From the NCBI GenBank assembly GCA_965119745.1, contig OZ221973.1, forward strand, positions 2,852,001 to 2,916,000: 64,000 bases of DNA, given 5' to 3'. This stretch comes from CAJFUR01 sp904420575. GTDB lineage: Bacteria; Actinomycetota; Coriobacteriia; Coriobacteriales; Eggerthellaceae. The position numbers and the translations under genes are program-made. A model generated the notes under the pieces. That model was not told the DNA's origin. It made no database searches and was given only the letters and a program-made list of their open reading frames with translations. Positions 47,260 to 55,835 of the stretch are shown one piece after another (the first letter of the stretch is position 1; each line of letters begins with the position of its first letter).

Positions 47260-48248
47260 CCATGCGCGCAGTAATCGTCTTGCGCGAGGATGTCGCCGTC
47301 GTGGTAGTAGGCGGCGCGGGCCCGGCAGCCGCCGCAGCCGTCGCGATAGTCGCAGGTGCCGCACGAGCCGGAGTAGGCCTGCGTGCGCAGTTTCTCGAAC
47401 ACGGGACCCGTCTTCCAAATCTCGTCGAAGGGCTGCTCGCGCACGTCGCCGGCTTCCTCGGTCATGTAGGCGCAGGGACGCACGATGCCCTCGCTGCCGA
47501 CGACGCAGTACGTGAGGCCCGCCAGACACCCGCGCGTGAAGCGCGTCTCCACGCCCAGCTGCTTCGCCACGCGCGTGAACTGCGGCGCGCACGTGGGCTT
47601 CACGTCGATGGGCACCTGGGAGGCCTTCGTCATGATGTCGCACAGCAAGCGCTCGTTCTCCAGCACCTGAAGCGACGTCTCCTGGATGAACTTGCCGCGG
47701 CCGACGGGGATGAGGAAGAACACGTAGTGCGCGATGGCGCCAATTTCCACCGCAAAGTCGGTGATGGCGCAGACCTCGTCGCGGTTCCAGTCCACCACGG
47801 TGGTGTGCAGCTGGAACGGCAGGCCCGCCTGCCTGCACGCCTCGATGCCGGCCATGGTCAGGTCGTGGGCGTTCGGCAGGCCGCGGAACTTGTCGTGCTT
47901 GTCCGCATCGAGGCTGTCCACCGAGATGCCCATGGCGCAGGCCCCGGCCTCCTTGAGACGCACCGCCACCTTGGGCGTGATGAGCGTGCCGTTCGAGCCG
48001 AACACGGGACGCAGGCCGTTTTCGGCCGCATGCGCCACCAGCTCGTAGATGTCGGGGCGCATGAGCGGCTCGCCTCCCGAGAAGATCATCACCTTGAAAC
48101 CGGCCCGGGCGATCTCGTCGATCATCTTCTTGCCCTCGTCGGTCGAGAGCTCCTTGTCCGTGGCTTCCTCGGCGTCCTGATAGCAGTGGGCGCATTTGAG
48201 GTTGCACTGGTTCGTGGTCATCCACGACACGATCATAGGCGCACGCAT
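47229..48248 (-). CDS. Radical SAM/SPASM-like protein, AhbD/NirJ family (probable heme b synthase type)
   Basis: 339 residues from ATG 48248. The SAM cluster motif is CNLKCAHC (Cys-x3-Cys-x2-Cys) near residue 15, followed by VMIFSGGEPLMRPDIYEL and GSNGTLITPKV. The C-terminus has SPASM-like Cys clusters (CAPQF, GCLAGLTYC, RPCAYM, CGTCDYRDGCGGC). TTNQCNLKCAHCYQDAEEA, in parts, is what I recall for AhbD, which makes heme from iron-coproporphyrin III by two oxidative decarboxylations; NirJ for heme d1 is the alternative. The neighbouring iron/heme-type importer fits. The last codons are part of a repeat hairpin. Confidence 0.7.
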   Translation of the reverse strand: MRAPMIVSWMTTNQCNLKCAHCYQDAEEATDKELSTDEGKKMIDEIARAGFKVMIFSGGEPLMRPDIYELVAHAAENGLRPVFGSNGTLITPKVAVRLKEAGACAMGISVDSLDADKHDKFRGLPNAHDLTMAGIEACRQAGLPFQLHTTVVDWNRDEVCAITDFAVEIGAIAHYVFFLIPVGRGKFIQETSLQVLENERLLCDIMTKASQVPIDVKPTCAPQFTRVAKQLGVETRFTRGCLAGLTYCVVGSEGIVRPCAYMTEEAGDVREQPFDEIWKTGPVFEKLRTQAYSGSCGTCDYRDGCGGCRARAAYYHDGDILAQDDYCAHGLRCSDEQRS

Positions 48249-48262
48249 CCTTTCTCCGTTGC

Positions 48263-48291
48263 TTTATCACAGTAGTGCATCAGAGCGACAA
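48263..48291 (-). promoter_or_regulatory. Candidate promoter of the radical SAM gene
   Basis: On the minus strand TTGTCG (48291-48286), 17-base spacer, GATAAA (48268-48263). Each box matches the consensus in four of six positions. The spacer has no obvious dyad. Confidence 0.4.
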
Positions 48292-48441
48292 GAATAAATG
48301 AACCGGGAGCCTGCAGGAGGAAGCGGGCGCTGCAGCGGGCCTGCCTCCCCGGCCGCATGTCTCGCAAGGGCGCAGCACCAGGAAAGCGGAGAGACGTGGT
48401 GAGGCGCCCTTGCGGAGCCGGCCTGCAGGCCGAAAGGAGGG

Positions 48442-49242
48442 TCAGTCCGAGGGATCGCCGGGCCCGTCGACTCCGCAAGAAGCGGCTTCGTCGGGGCGTT
48501 CCCGATACGAGGACACCACGGCCTCCAGATAGTCGAACACGGCTTGGCGCAGCTCGTCGAACGACCCGTCGTCGCCCGGGTGCGGGGCGATGTTCTCCAT
48601 GAGGATGAAGTTCTGCTCGGACGCACCAGCATTCTGGGCCTCGAGTGCCAGGTAGCGCTTGGCCAGGTCGCGGTTGCGCGGGCTTTCCGCAGGTTCTCCC
48701 GCCGGCATGAGGCGGATGGTGTCCGCAATGAGCTCGTGCCACTTCGACACGGCCTTCTCTCGCTTGATGCGGTCTTCGGGCGAGGCTTCGGGACGGTCGT
48801 CTTCGCGGATGCAGGTGAGGCGCCAGAAGAACCGTCCCTCGTCCTGGCAGCGCTCGACCACGCCGGCCATGGCCTTCCAGTCCACCTCTGTGGCAGCCGC
48901 TGCGGCGTCATGCAGTTCGCGGAGCGTCGACAGCCGCTTGAACAGGCGTAGGAAGCCCTCTTCGATGTCGTCCATCTGCTCGCCGGCCAGCTCCTGCACC
49001 GCTTCGGGGTTCTGGAACAGGTCGGCGTCCGACTTGATCTGCGCCAGAGAAAGCCCCAGGTACTTCAGGGTCAGGATGCGGTAGAGCACCTGCACGTTGT
49101 CGTCGGTGTAGAGGCGCTGGTTCTGCGGCCCTTTCGCCGAAGGCGAAAGCAGTCCCTGCTGGTCGTAGTACTGGATGGTCCGCACCGTCACGCCGACGCG
49201 GCGCGCAAGCTCTCCCACCGTCAGGTATTCAGAAGCGCCCAT
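48442..49242 (-). CDS. MerR-family transcriptional regulator
   Basis: 266 residues from ATG 49242, with GGGAGAGG upstream; the longer open frame is non-coding. LTVGELARRVGVTVRTIQYY is the winged helix-turn-helix, followed by DQQGLLSPSAKGPQNQRLYT and a dimerisation helix. The C-terminal part (about residues 130-266) is helical and acidic with WKAMAGVVERCQDEGRFFW, possibly a TipAS-like or unknown ligand-binding domain; no Cys-based metal site typical of MerR/CueR is seen. An autoregulatory promoter with a 19-base spacer lies upstream at 49323-49353. Confidence 0.88.
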   Translation of the reverse strand: MGASEYLTVGELARRVGVTVRTIQYYDQQGLLSPSAKGPQNQRLYTDDNVQVLYRILTLKYLGLSLAQIKSDADLFQNPEAVQELAGEQMDDIEEGFLRLFKRLSTLRELHDAAAAATEVDWKAMAGVVERCQDEGRFFWRLTCIREDDRPEASPEDRIKREKAVSKWHELIADTIRLMPAGEPAESPRNRDLAKRYLALEAQNAGASEQNFILMENIAPHPGDDGSFDELRQAVFDYLEAVVSSYRERPDEAASCGVDGPGDPSD

Positions 49243-49322
49243 GGCCTCTCCCTCGTCGCCCGCCGCACGGCAGGCCCTTCTTCCTCGTCCGACCTCGCGG
49301 CCCCCGCCGCGCAACGGAGACG

Positions 49323-49353
49323 AGCATAGGCGATGACGTAGCGTCACCGTCAA
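49323..49353 (-). promoter_or_regulatory. MerR-type promoter with 19-bp spacer and operator dyad
   Basis: On the minus strand TTGACG (49353-49348), a 19-base spacer and TATGCT (49328-49323). Within the spacer is the perfect dyad TGACG-CTA-CGTCA (49346-49334). Over-long spacers with a central dyad are the hallmark of promoters activated by MerR proteins through DNA untwisting. It drives the MerR gene itself, so autoregulation is likely. The rest of 49243-49499 holds no gene. Confidence 0.8.
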
Positions 49354-49499
49354 CAACCAGTTTCTCTCCTCCAAATTTTGGCGACAATTCTTCGGGAAAA
49401 ACCCGCATGGCGCCTTGCCGGGCGCGAGTGTGCGCAACAACGGAGGCTGCGGCGCGTCGATAATCGGCGATTTTGTGGCACGGAAGGCCGCAGGACCGC

Positions 49500-49820
49500 T
49501 CAGGAGAGCAAGGGAAGGGAGGCCGTCCAGGCCTTCACGAGCTCCGAATCGGCCGCGACCGCAAGCCGCTTGTGACGCGACGTGGCGCCCGCCGCGACCC
49601 GGACGGCGCCTTTGGGCACGCCCAGGGCATCGGCGACCAGCTTGCACACCGCTTTGTTCGCCTTTCCACCGTCGGGCGGCGCGCACACGCGCATCCGCAT
49701 TTCCAGCTGCGCGGACGTCCCGCCCGCCAGGCCGTCCGCCACGGGTGGCACCACGCCCAAGACCTCGTCGCGCCCCGACCGGGGCGTGACGTGAACGGCT
49801 ATGAAGGATTCTTCGGGCAT
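49500..49820 (-). CDS. DUF167/YggU-family small protein (UPF0235)
   Basis: 106 residues from ATG 49820. HVTPRSGRDEVLGV, APPDGGKANKAVCKLVADAL and VRVAAGATSRHKRLAV are the family blocks, in the usual order and length. It is often found after yggT and divIVA in Gram-positive and actinobacterial genomes, as here. Function is not established. The start lacks a strong ribosome site. Confidence 0.85.
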   Translation of the reverse strand: MPEESFIAVHVTPRSGRDEVLGVVPPVADGLAGGTSAQLEMRMRVCAPPDGGKANKAVCKLVADALGVPKGAVRVAAGATSRHKRLAVAADSELVKAWTASLPLLS

Positions 49821-49856
49821 GCGAGATCTTCGCAATCGGGAACAGGCAAGAAATGC

Positions 49857-49899
49857 CCGCAGCGTCGGCCGGTTCCGGCGGCCGTAGGCCGCCGGAACC
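49857..49899. repeat. 12-mer plus hairpin element after divIVA
   Basis: Exact CCGCAGCGTCGG (49857-49868) followed by a perfect 13-bp hairpin: GGTTCCGGCGGCC (49871-49883), a GTA loop and its complement (49887-49899). It lies in the 82-base gap directly downstream of the divIVA stop. The outer palindrome of other copies is absent, so this is a partial form. On the minus strand it could also act as a terminator. Confidence 0.7.
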
Positions 49900-49902
49900 A
49901 AA

Positions 49903-50721
49903 CTAGTCGATTTCCTCGAACTCGAAGGAGTCGTCCGCGTCGCCGAAGCCGGACAGGTCCTTCTCGACCACCGAGGGCTTCGGAGTAGCGGGAGCGGCGA
50001 CGGCGCCCGTGGTCTGCGGCGTGGCATAGGTCGGAGCGGCGTCCGCGTTGATGGGCGCCTGGGCAGGCGACATCACGCGGCCGGTCGAGCCGGACGCGGG
50101 AGACGCGGCCACGGGCGACGTGGCCGTCGGGCGGGCATGGGCGCTCGCGTACGCAGAGGACGAGAGGTCGCCGCCGATCTCGGCAAGCTTGCGCGTCGCG
50201 TCGCTGATGAAGTCTTTGAGCAGGTCCTGGTACTCGTCACGCGCGTCTTCGCGGTCGTCCTCGAGCTTCTTGATGGCGTCGAGCACTTCCTGCTTCTCGT
50301 TCTCGACGCGGTCGAGGATGCGCTGCGCCTCGTCCTTGGCGTCCTGGATGGTGCCGGCCGCCTGGGCGTTGGCGTTCGCCATGATCTCGTCGGCGGAACG
50401 CTGCGCGATGATGAGCGCCTGGGCGATGGCGTTGTCGTCGGCCTTCTTCGCCTCCAGCTGGCGCTCCAGCTCGGCGATGCGCGCGTCCTTTTCGGCCAGG
50501 ACCTGATCCGAAACGCCAGCCTGAACCGGTTCGATGTGGGCCGGCGTGTCGAACCCGTCGAAGCGGTCGTCAAGCTGGCCTTCGAGCTGGGCGATCTGGT
50601 TGTTCATGGCGTCGATCTCGTCGGCCACGTGCTCGAGGAACACGTCCACCTCGTCGACGTCGTAGCCCTTGCGGTCGATCGAAAAGCTCATGTTGTGAAT
50701 CTCAGCCGCCGTGATAGCCAT
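49903..50721 (-). CDS. divIVA: DivIVA/Wag31-like polar growth and division protein
   Basis: 272 residues. ITAAEIHNMSFSIDRKGYDVDEV and VDVFLEHVADEID form the DivIVA N-terminal lipid-binding domain. Two coiled coils follow (about residues 35-55 and 75-185, Glu/Ala/Asp/Lys-rich), then an unstructured Ala/Pro/Thr-rich segment and an acidic end (FGDADDSFEFEEID). It recognises curved membrane at poles and septum. Directly downstream of yggT in the same order as other Gram-positive division clusters. Confidence 0.93.
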   Translation of the reverse strand: MAITAAEIHNMSFSIDRKGYDVDEVDVFLEHVADEIDAMNNQIAQLEGQLDDRFDGFDTPAHIEPVQAGVSDQVLAEKDARIAELERQLEAKKADDNAIAQALIIAQRSADEIMANANAQAAGTIQDAKDEAQRILDRVENEKQEVLDAIKKLEDDREDARDEYQDLLKDFISDATRKLAEIGGDLSSSAYASAHARPTATSPVAASPASGSTGRVMSPAQAPINADAAPTYATPQTTGAVAAPATPKPSVVEKDLSGFGDADDSFEFEEID

Positions 50722-50772
50722 ACTTCATCCCTTCGCCTTTGGGTCCATGCTCCGAACAGCAGTGTTTAGCGA

Positions 50773-51027
50773 TCATAAGAATCTTACCAGCAATTGTGCA
50801 CCCAATTGTAGTACAAGCAGCGCAATTATGGGGGTTATGTCCACCATACCTCCAAGAGGGGGTATGAGCTTCTTGAACAGGTTGAGGTACGGGTCGCACA
50901 CCTTGGCGAGCACGGCGTTGACGTCGCGCAGGATGCCACGGTCGGTGGGCAGCCAGGACATGATAACGTACACGAAGATCAGCATGCTGTACACGTCGAC
51001 AAGCGACACGATGAGGTATCTCAGCAC
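50773..51027 (-). CDS. YggT-family small membrane protein
   Basis: 84 residues from GTG 51027, overlapping the proC stop by seven bases, with AAGGAG nine bases upstream. Two membrane segments (about residues 5-25 and 62-82) flank the conserved loop IMSWLPTD, DVNAVLAKVCDPYLNLFKKLIPPLGG (in parts) and DITPIIALLVL. The family is linked to membrane homeostasis and division; its role is not firmly known. Confidence 0.9.
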   Translation of the reverse strand: MLRYLIVSLVDVYSMLIFVYVIMSWLPTDRGILRDVNAVLAKVCDPYLNLFKKLIPPLGGMVDITPIIALLVLQLGAQLLVRFL

Positions 51028-51887
51028 TGGCCCAACTCCTTCGATCGGCGTACGGCGGCGGACAGCCCGGCGGCGATGGCGGGCGCGAACCCGGCCTCTT
51101 CCATGGCGGCGAGCGCCGCGAGCGTGGAGCCGCCCGGGCTGCACACGGCCACGCGCGTGGTCTCGGCGTCCTGCCCCGTGCGCGCCATGAGCTCGATGGT
51201 GCCGCGCACGGTCTCGAACGCCAGGCGTTCGGCGAGCGCCGCATCGAGGCCCAAGGCCGCACCCGCATCGCGCAGCGCCTCCACGAAGGCGGCGACGTAG
51301 GCCGGCCCCGACCCGCTGAGCGCGCCCACGGCGTCGATGTCCGCCTCGTCCACGACGCAGGCCGTGCCGAGGCAGGCGAACAGGTCGCTCACGAGCGCCA
51401 CGTCGTCCGGCGTCGCATGCGCGCCGCCCGTCACGGCGGTGACGCCCGCTCCCACGAGAAGCGGGGTGTTCGGCATGGTGCGCACCAGGCGCGCCCCTGG
51501 CGGGAGCGCCGCTTCAAGACGCGCGGTGGAAAGCCCGGCGGCGATGGACACGAACAGGGGGCCGTCCGGCCCGCCCGCATAGGCCTCCTCTTCCTTGATG
51601 CCCTCCAGCACGCCCATCATGACTTGGGGCTTCACGGCAAGCACCACCAGATCCGCCGGGCCGATGCGGCGGGCGTCGTCCACGCACGCCACGCCGTAGC
51701 GCTCCTGCAGGAAGGCCCGGCGCTCCCCGCCCGGATTGGCCACCACGAAGTTCGCGGGGCCCAGCATGTCGGCGGGCGCGTCATGCGCGCCTATCCAGCC
51801 GCCCATGATGGCCTCGCCCATCTTCCCGCCCCCGACGAGCGCTATGCGCATCCCGTCGGCAACGTCGAAGGAAACAGTCGCAGTCAT
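51021..51887 (-). CDS. proC: Pyrroline-5-carboxylate reductase
   Basis: 288 residues from ATG 51887, which immediately follows the sepF stop; an internal Met at residue 13 (MRIALVGGGKMGEAI) is the alternative start with the usual ProC N-terminus. VLAVKPQVM, SIAAGLSTARLE, RTMPNTPLLVGAG and ALSGSGPAYVAAF are the conserved NADPH and substrate motifs. It makes proline from pyrroline-5-carboxylate. It sits between sepF and yggT, a common arrangement in this cluster. Confidence 0.93.
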   Translation of the reverse strand: MTATVSFDVADGMRIALVGGGKMGEAIMGGWIGAHDAPADMLGPANFVVANPGGERRAFLQERYGVACVDDARRIGPADLVVLAVKPQVMMGVLEGIKEEEAYAGGPDGPLFVSIAAGLSTARLEAALPPGARLVRTMPNTPLLVGAGVTAVTGGAHATPDDVALVSDLFACLGTACVVDEADIDAVGALSGSGPAYVAAFVEALRDAGAALGLDAALAERLAFETVRGTIELMARTGQDAETTRVAVCSPGGSTLAALAAMEEAGFAPAIAAGLSAAVRRSKELGQC

Positions 51888-52892
51888 CTACAACACTCCC
51901 TGGACGCGCAGGCCGACGCGCTCGGCGTCGGTCAGCGCGCCGCCCCGCGTGATGGCGAACACCTTGTCGGCCACGCATTCCACGTTCGCCTCGAGGGCGC
52001 TCGAGACGCCGAACGAGAAGTCCAGGATGCGCTTGGCCAGCGAGTCGGGCGTGTTGCGCAGGGCGAGCACCACCACGTCGCCCGCCTTGAGTATCTTGGC
52101 GATGCGCTCCACCTCGCCGTAGCTGGCAGGCTTGAACACCGTGCAAGACCGCGACGACGAGAACGACGTGGCGCCCGTGCCCGCGTACGCCTCGTACGGG
52201 TCGAACCCGCTGCGGGAACTGGAAGCTGAAGCGGTGGGCGCCGTGGCGCCCTGCGAGGGCGAAGGCGCAGGCGACGCGGCCGAGGCACCGCGCGGGCTGC
52301 GCGCGTCCGAAGCGTCGAAGCGGGAGGCGCCCGCGTCGGAGCCCGACGGCTCGAACAGCGAGTTCAGCCCTTCCGAACGGTCGCGGCGAGGGGCCGACGC
52401 CGCGGCGGCCGCCGCGGCGGTTCCCTCCGGCGTCAAGGACGGCGGCAACGACGAGTCCACCATGGTGCGTTCGCCCCGATATCCCAAAGCGGAGGCGGAG
52501 CTCACGCGGCGCGGCGGCAGAGGGTCGCGGGTCAGGCTGTCGGGAAGCTGGGTGTGGGCCCGCACGTCGTCGATGGAGACGAGCTTGGGAAGCGCCGGCT
52601 CCGTGCGCGAGCCGCGGGCGCCACGCGCCGAGCCCACGCCGGCAGAGCGCGTGGTCACCGGCGCATACGAGTCGTAGCGCCCGCTGTGGGCGTTCTCGTC
52701 GTAGCCCGGGCCGTAGTCGGCGTACTCGTCGTAGCCTTCGCCGTAGTCCCCGTATTCGCCGTAGTCGCCATAGCCTTCGTCGTAGGGTTCCTGGTCGTAG
52801 GGTTCCTGGTCGTTCGCGTCGGCGAAACCGAGCTTCGATTTGATGCCGTCAAGCATGCCTCGCTCCGATTTCTTTCTTCCTGGCAGCTCCAT
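51888..52892 (-). CDS. sepF: SepF cell-division protein with long disordered linker
   Basis: 334 residues from ATG 52892 (AGGTGA upstream); ATG 52856 (MLDGIKSKLGFAD) is an alternative that would put the membrane-binding amphipathic helix at the very N-terminus as in known SepF. Residues about 25-70 are a Tyr/Glu/Asp/Gly repeat tract (units like EPYD, GDYGEY). About 170 residues of low-complexity linker follow, then the folded SepF domain from about 245 (CTVFKPASYGEVERIAKIL, AGDVVVLALRNTP, RILDFSFGVSSAL). SepF is usually 150-240 residues. It tethers FtsZ to the membrane; ftsA is absent here. Confidence 0.92.
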   Translation of the reverse strand: MELPGRKKSERGMLDGIKSKLGFADANDQEPYDQEPYDEGYGDYGEYGDYGEGYDEYADYGPGYDENAHSGRYDSYAPVTTRSAGVGSARGARGSRTEPALPKLVSIDDVRAHTQLPDSLTRDPLPPRRVSSASALGYRGERTMVDSSLPPSLTPEGTAAAAAAASAPRRDRSEGLNSLFEPSGSDAGASRFDASDARSPRGASAASPAPSPSQGATAPTASASSSRSGFDPYEAYAGTGATSFSSSRSCTVFKPASYGEVERIAKILKAGDVVVLALRNTPDSLAKRILDFSFGVSSALEANVECVADKVFAITRGGALTDAERVGLRVQGVL

Positions 52893-52967
52893 GTTGTCAC
52901 CTGCTTCGTTTGTCTCCGGCGATCGTGCCGCCGCTGCGTTTTCCCATCCTGGCTGCGTTGGATCCTG

Positions 52968-53669
52968 CTAACGGTCGGCCTCGTCGAAGGCGTCGTCGAA
53001 AACGGCGCGGCCGATGCGCACTATGGTAGCGCCCGCGAACACGGCTTCCTGCCAGTCTTCGCTCATGCCCATAGAAAGTTCATCGAAGGCGTCAGCCCGT
53101 TGCGCGTCCAGGCCGTCACGCAAACGGGCGTGCAAGCGGGCCAGGTCTTCGAAGCAGGCGTGCGCCACGGCCTTGTCGCCCTGGGGCGCCATGGTCATGA
53201 GGCCGCGCACGCGCACGTTCGCGAAGGGCTCGCACGCACGCAGCAACGCCCCTGCCTGACCGGGCGCCACGCCGCTCTTGCTTTCCTCCCCCGACACGTT
53301 CACCTCCAGCAGCACGTCCTGCACCTTGCCCAGGCGCCGGGCCGCCTCGTCGATCCTGGCCACGTGGCGCTCCTGGTACAGCGAATGGACAAGCGAGGCG
53401 CACTGCACGATGTCGGGGATGCGCCGCGACTGGACGTTGCCGATGAAGTGCCATCTGGCCTGGGGATACTCGCCTGCCTTCTCCTTGATGGCGTCGGGGC
53501 GGTTCTCCCCGAAGTCCCGGGCGCCGGCGGCCAGCGCCGCCTCCACACCCGACAGGCCGACCGTCTTGGAGACCGCGACGAGGCGCACCTCGCCCGGATC
53601 GCGCCCGGCTTCCCGGGCCGTCTGCGCCACCTGCTGGGCGACGCGCCGATAGCGTTCCTCAATTCCCAT
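52968..53669 (-). CDS. yggS: PLP homeostasis protein, YggS/PLPBP family
   Basis: 233 residues from ATG 53669, overlapping pgeF by 11 bases. LVAVSKTVGLSGVEAAL carries the PLP lysine, DFGENRPDAIKEK the conserved Glu-Asn, WHFIGNVQSRRI the next block, and LSMGMSEDWQEAV with VRIGRAVF the phosphate site. Single-domain alanine-racemase-like barrel without catalytic activity; it buffers PLP and amino-acid metabolism. Confidence 0.93.
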   Translation of the reverse strand: MGIEERYRRVAQQVAQTAREAGRDPGEVRLVAVSKTVGLSGVEAALAAGARDFGENRPDAIKEKAGEYPQARWHFIGNVQSRRIPDIVQCASLVHSLYQERHVARIDEAARRLGKVQDVLLEVNVSGEESKSGVAPGQAGALLRACEPFANVRVRGLMTMAPQGDKAVAHACFEDLARLHARLRDGLDAQRADAFDELSMGMSEDWQEAVFAGATIVRIGRAVFDDAFDEADR

Positions 53670-54540
53670 AGGGACTCACCTCGTTCCTTGCGAATGCGAT
53701 GGCGCCGTGACGCCCGCACACGCCGCCGCTTGCCCGATAGGAGTACCAGCGCCCGGTCGTGTCGCAGGCCGTGCAGGCCCCCGCGTCGCAGACGCGTGCG
53801 GCATCCACGCCCGCGCGCTCGACGTCGCAGGCGACGGCCGCGGGCAGGTCCACGTGCCCCGGCTTCGGCACGGCGACGTCGCCGAAGGCCTCGGCGAACC
53901 GGTCGTACACGTCGGGACCGCAGGCGAAGCATTCGGCATGGATGCATGGGCCGACGTACACGTTGTAGGCAGCCGCCACGTCGCGCAGCCGGTCCTCGGA
54001 CGGCGCGCATTCCCCGCCCGCGCCCTGCACGTCGCGCAGGGCGAGCGCACGCACGGCCTGGTACGCGATATGGGCCACGGCGCCGCGCCACCCGGCGTGC
54101 ACGACCGCGAACCTCCCCGTCGGGGACACGGCCACCACCGGCACGCAGTCGGCGAAGCAAAGGAGCGCGGCCACGTCGGGCACGCCCACAAGCAGGCCGT
54201 CGGCGCCTTCGGCCGCAGCCGCGCAAGCGTCTTCGATGTCGGACGCGTCGTCGATGGCGACGATCCGCGTGCCGTGCACCTGGTTCGGCACCACGAGCGG
54301 CATGCCTTCCGCGCCGAGGGCGGCAAGAAGGCGGCAGCGGTTCTCCTGCACGGCGTCCACGGCGTCCTGCACGTGTCCGCCCAGGTTGAGCGTCGCATAA
54401 GGCCCCGCGCTCGCGCCGCCGAGGCGTCCCGCGAACGCCACGCAGACGCCGGTGGCGCGCTCGAGCCCACGGTCGGCGAGCAGGAACAGGCCGCCCTGGT
54501 CCCATGGGACCAGGTTCGGCAGAGGCAAGGGTGCGGCCAC
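53659..54540 (-). CDS. pgeF: Purine nucleoside phosphorylase/polyphenol oxidase-like protein, YfiH/PgeF family
   Basis: 293 residues; GTG 54540 is the first start. GPYATLNLGGHVQD, VVPNQVHGTRI (metal His), CFADCVPVVAVSP, VHAGWRGAVAHI and YVGPCIHAECFACG are the family blocks, with the two His and the Cys of the zinc site. Reported roles are nucleoside phosphorolysis (LACC1-like) and editing of peptidoglycan precursors (PgeF in E. coli). Located between ftsZ and yggS, as in many division clusters. Confidence 0.9.
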   Translation of the reverse strand: MAAPLPLPNLVPWDQGGLFLLADRGLERATGVCVAFAGRLGGASAGPYATLNLGGHVQDAVDAVQENRCRLLAALGAEGMPLVVPNQVHGTRIVAIDDASDIEDACAAAAEGADGLLVGVPDVAALLCFADCVPVVAVSPTGRFAVVHAGWRGAVAHIAYQAVRALALRDVQGAGGECAPSEDRLRDVAAAYNVYVGPCIHAECFACGPDVYDRFAEAFGDVAVPKPGHVDLPAAVACDVERAGVDAARVCDAGACTACDTTGRWYSYRASGGVCGRHGAIAFARNEVSPYGN

Positions 54541-54556
54541 GAGCGCGACCTTCGCG

Positions 54557-55675
54557 CTAGCGCTGGCGCTTCAGGAAGTCGGGAATGTAGTCCTCGTCGG
54601 CGAAGCGGCCGTTGCTCGTCGTGGTGGAGAACGAGACCGGCTGCGACGGCGCCGGGACGCTGGCCTCGGTGGAGGCGAACAGGTCCTTGCGCGAGAAGTC
54701 CATGGAGGACTGCTGCGCCGCGTTCATCTTGAACCCGGTGGCGATCACCGTTATGCGCACCTGGTCCTGCATGGCCTCGTCGATGATCTGGCCGTAGATG
54801 ATGTTGGCGTTGTCGTCGGCGCAGGCCTCCACGGTGCGGGCCGCCTCGTCCACTTCGGTGAGCGTGAGGTCGGGGCCGCCGGCGATGGAGAACAGCACGC
54901 GGGAGGCGCCGGCGATGGAGGCTTCCAGCAGGTTGGAGTTCGTGGCCTGCTGAGCGGCGTCGAGGGCGCGGTTTTCGCCCGAGGCGATGCCGATGCCCAT
55001 CATGGCCGTGCCCGCGTCCTTCATGACGGTGCGGATGTCGGCGAAGTCGAGGTTGATGAGGCCGGGGATGGTGATGAGGTCGGTGACGCCCTGGATGCCC
55101 TGGCGCAGCGTGTCGTCGGCGATGCGGAAGGCGTCGAGCATGCTGGTCTTCTTGTCCACGATCTCCAGCAGGCGGTCGTTGGGGATCACGATGAGCGTGT
55201 CGACCTTCTGGGACAGCAGGTCGATGCCCTGCTCCGCCTGGTTGCGGCGCAGGCGGCCTTCGAAGGAGAACGGCTTGGTGACGATGCCCACCGTGAGAGC
55301 GCCGATCTCTTCGCGCGCGATCTCGGCGATGATGGGAGCGGCGCCCGTGCCCGTTCCGCCGCCCTCGCCAGCCGTGACGAACACCATGTCCGCCTCGGCG
55401 AGCGCCTCGCGGATCTCGGCGCGGCTCTCCTCCGCCGCCTGGCACCCCACCTCGGGATTCGCGCCGGCTCCCAGGCCGCGCGTCAACTCTTCGCCGATGT
55501 GGATCGTCTTGTCGGCATCCGACATGAGCAGCGCCTGGCGGTCGGTGTTGACGGCGATGAATTCCACGCCCTTCACGCCGGCCTCGACCATGCGGTTCAC
55601 GGCATTCGTGCCGCCGCCGCCGACGCCGACGACCTTGATGACCGCCAAATGCTCGGAACCTATCTTGTTTGGCAT
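54557..55675 (-). CDS. ftsZ: Cell-division GTPase FtsZ
   Basis: 372 residues from ATG 55675; GGAGG lies seven bases upstream. VIKVVGVGGGGTNAVNRM opens the GTPase domain, GEGGGTGTGAAP is the tubulin signature, and NLDFADIRTVM the T7 synergy loop. After residue 315 comes a short linker and the conserved C-terminal peptide EDYIPDFLKRQR that binds SepF. It forms the cytokinetic ring. A promoter candidate lies 70-100 bases upstream. Confidence 0.97.
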   Translation of the reverse strand: MPNKIGSEHLAVIKVVGVGGGGTNAVNRMVEAGVKGVEFIAVNTDRQALLMSDADKTIHIGEELTRGLGAGANPEVGCQAAEESRAEIREALAEADMVFVTAGEGGGTGTGAAPIIAEIAREEIGALTVGIVTKPFSFEGRLRRNQAEQGIDLLSQKVDTLIVIPNDRLLEIVDKKTSMLDAFRIADDTLRQGIQGVTDLITIPGLINLDFADIRTVMKDAGTAMMGIGIASGENRALDAAQQATNSNLLEASIAGASRVLFSIAGGPDLTLTEVDEAARTVEACADDNANIIYGQIIDEAMQDQVRITVIATGFKMNAAQQSSMDFSRKDLFASTEASVPAPSQPVSFSTTTSNGRFADEDYIPDFLKRQR

Positions 55676-55744
55676 TGTATCCTCCACACCTGCTGCGTTT
55701 TCAAATGCTGCGTTTCCCTTCGGGGGCACAGTTCACGTGGGGAT

Positions 55745-55772
55745 ATTGTACACGATGAGCATGCAATTGCAA
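55745..55772 (-). promoter_or_regulatory. Candidate ftsZ promoter
   Basis: On the minus strand TTGCAA (55772-55767), 16-base spacer, TACAAT (55750-55745), in the 160-base ftsQ-ftsZ gap. The segment is distinctly A/T-rich compared with its flanks. An extra ftsZ promoter here would allow division-ring levels to be set apart from the mur genes. Confidence 0.5.
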
Positions 55773-55835
55773 ATTACGCTGCGGCAATGGATGCTCCGCG
55801 TCCACGAATACGCCAGATTAGCAAGGCCGGCGGAA

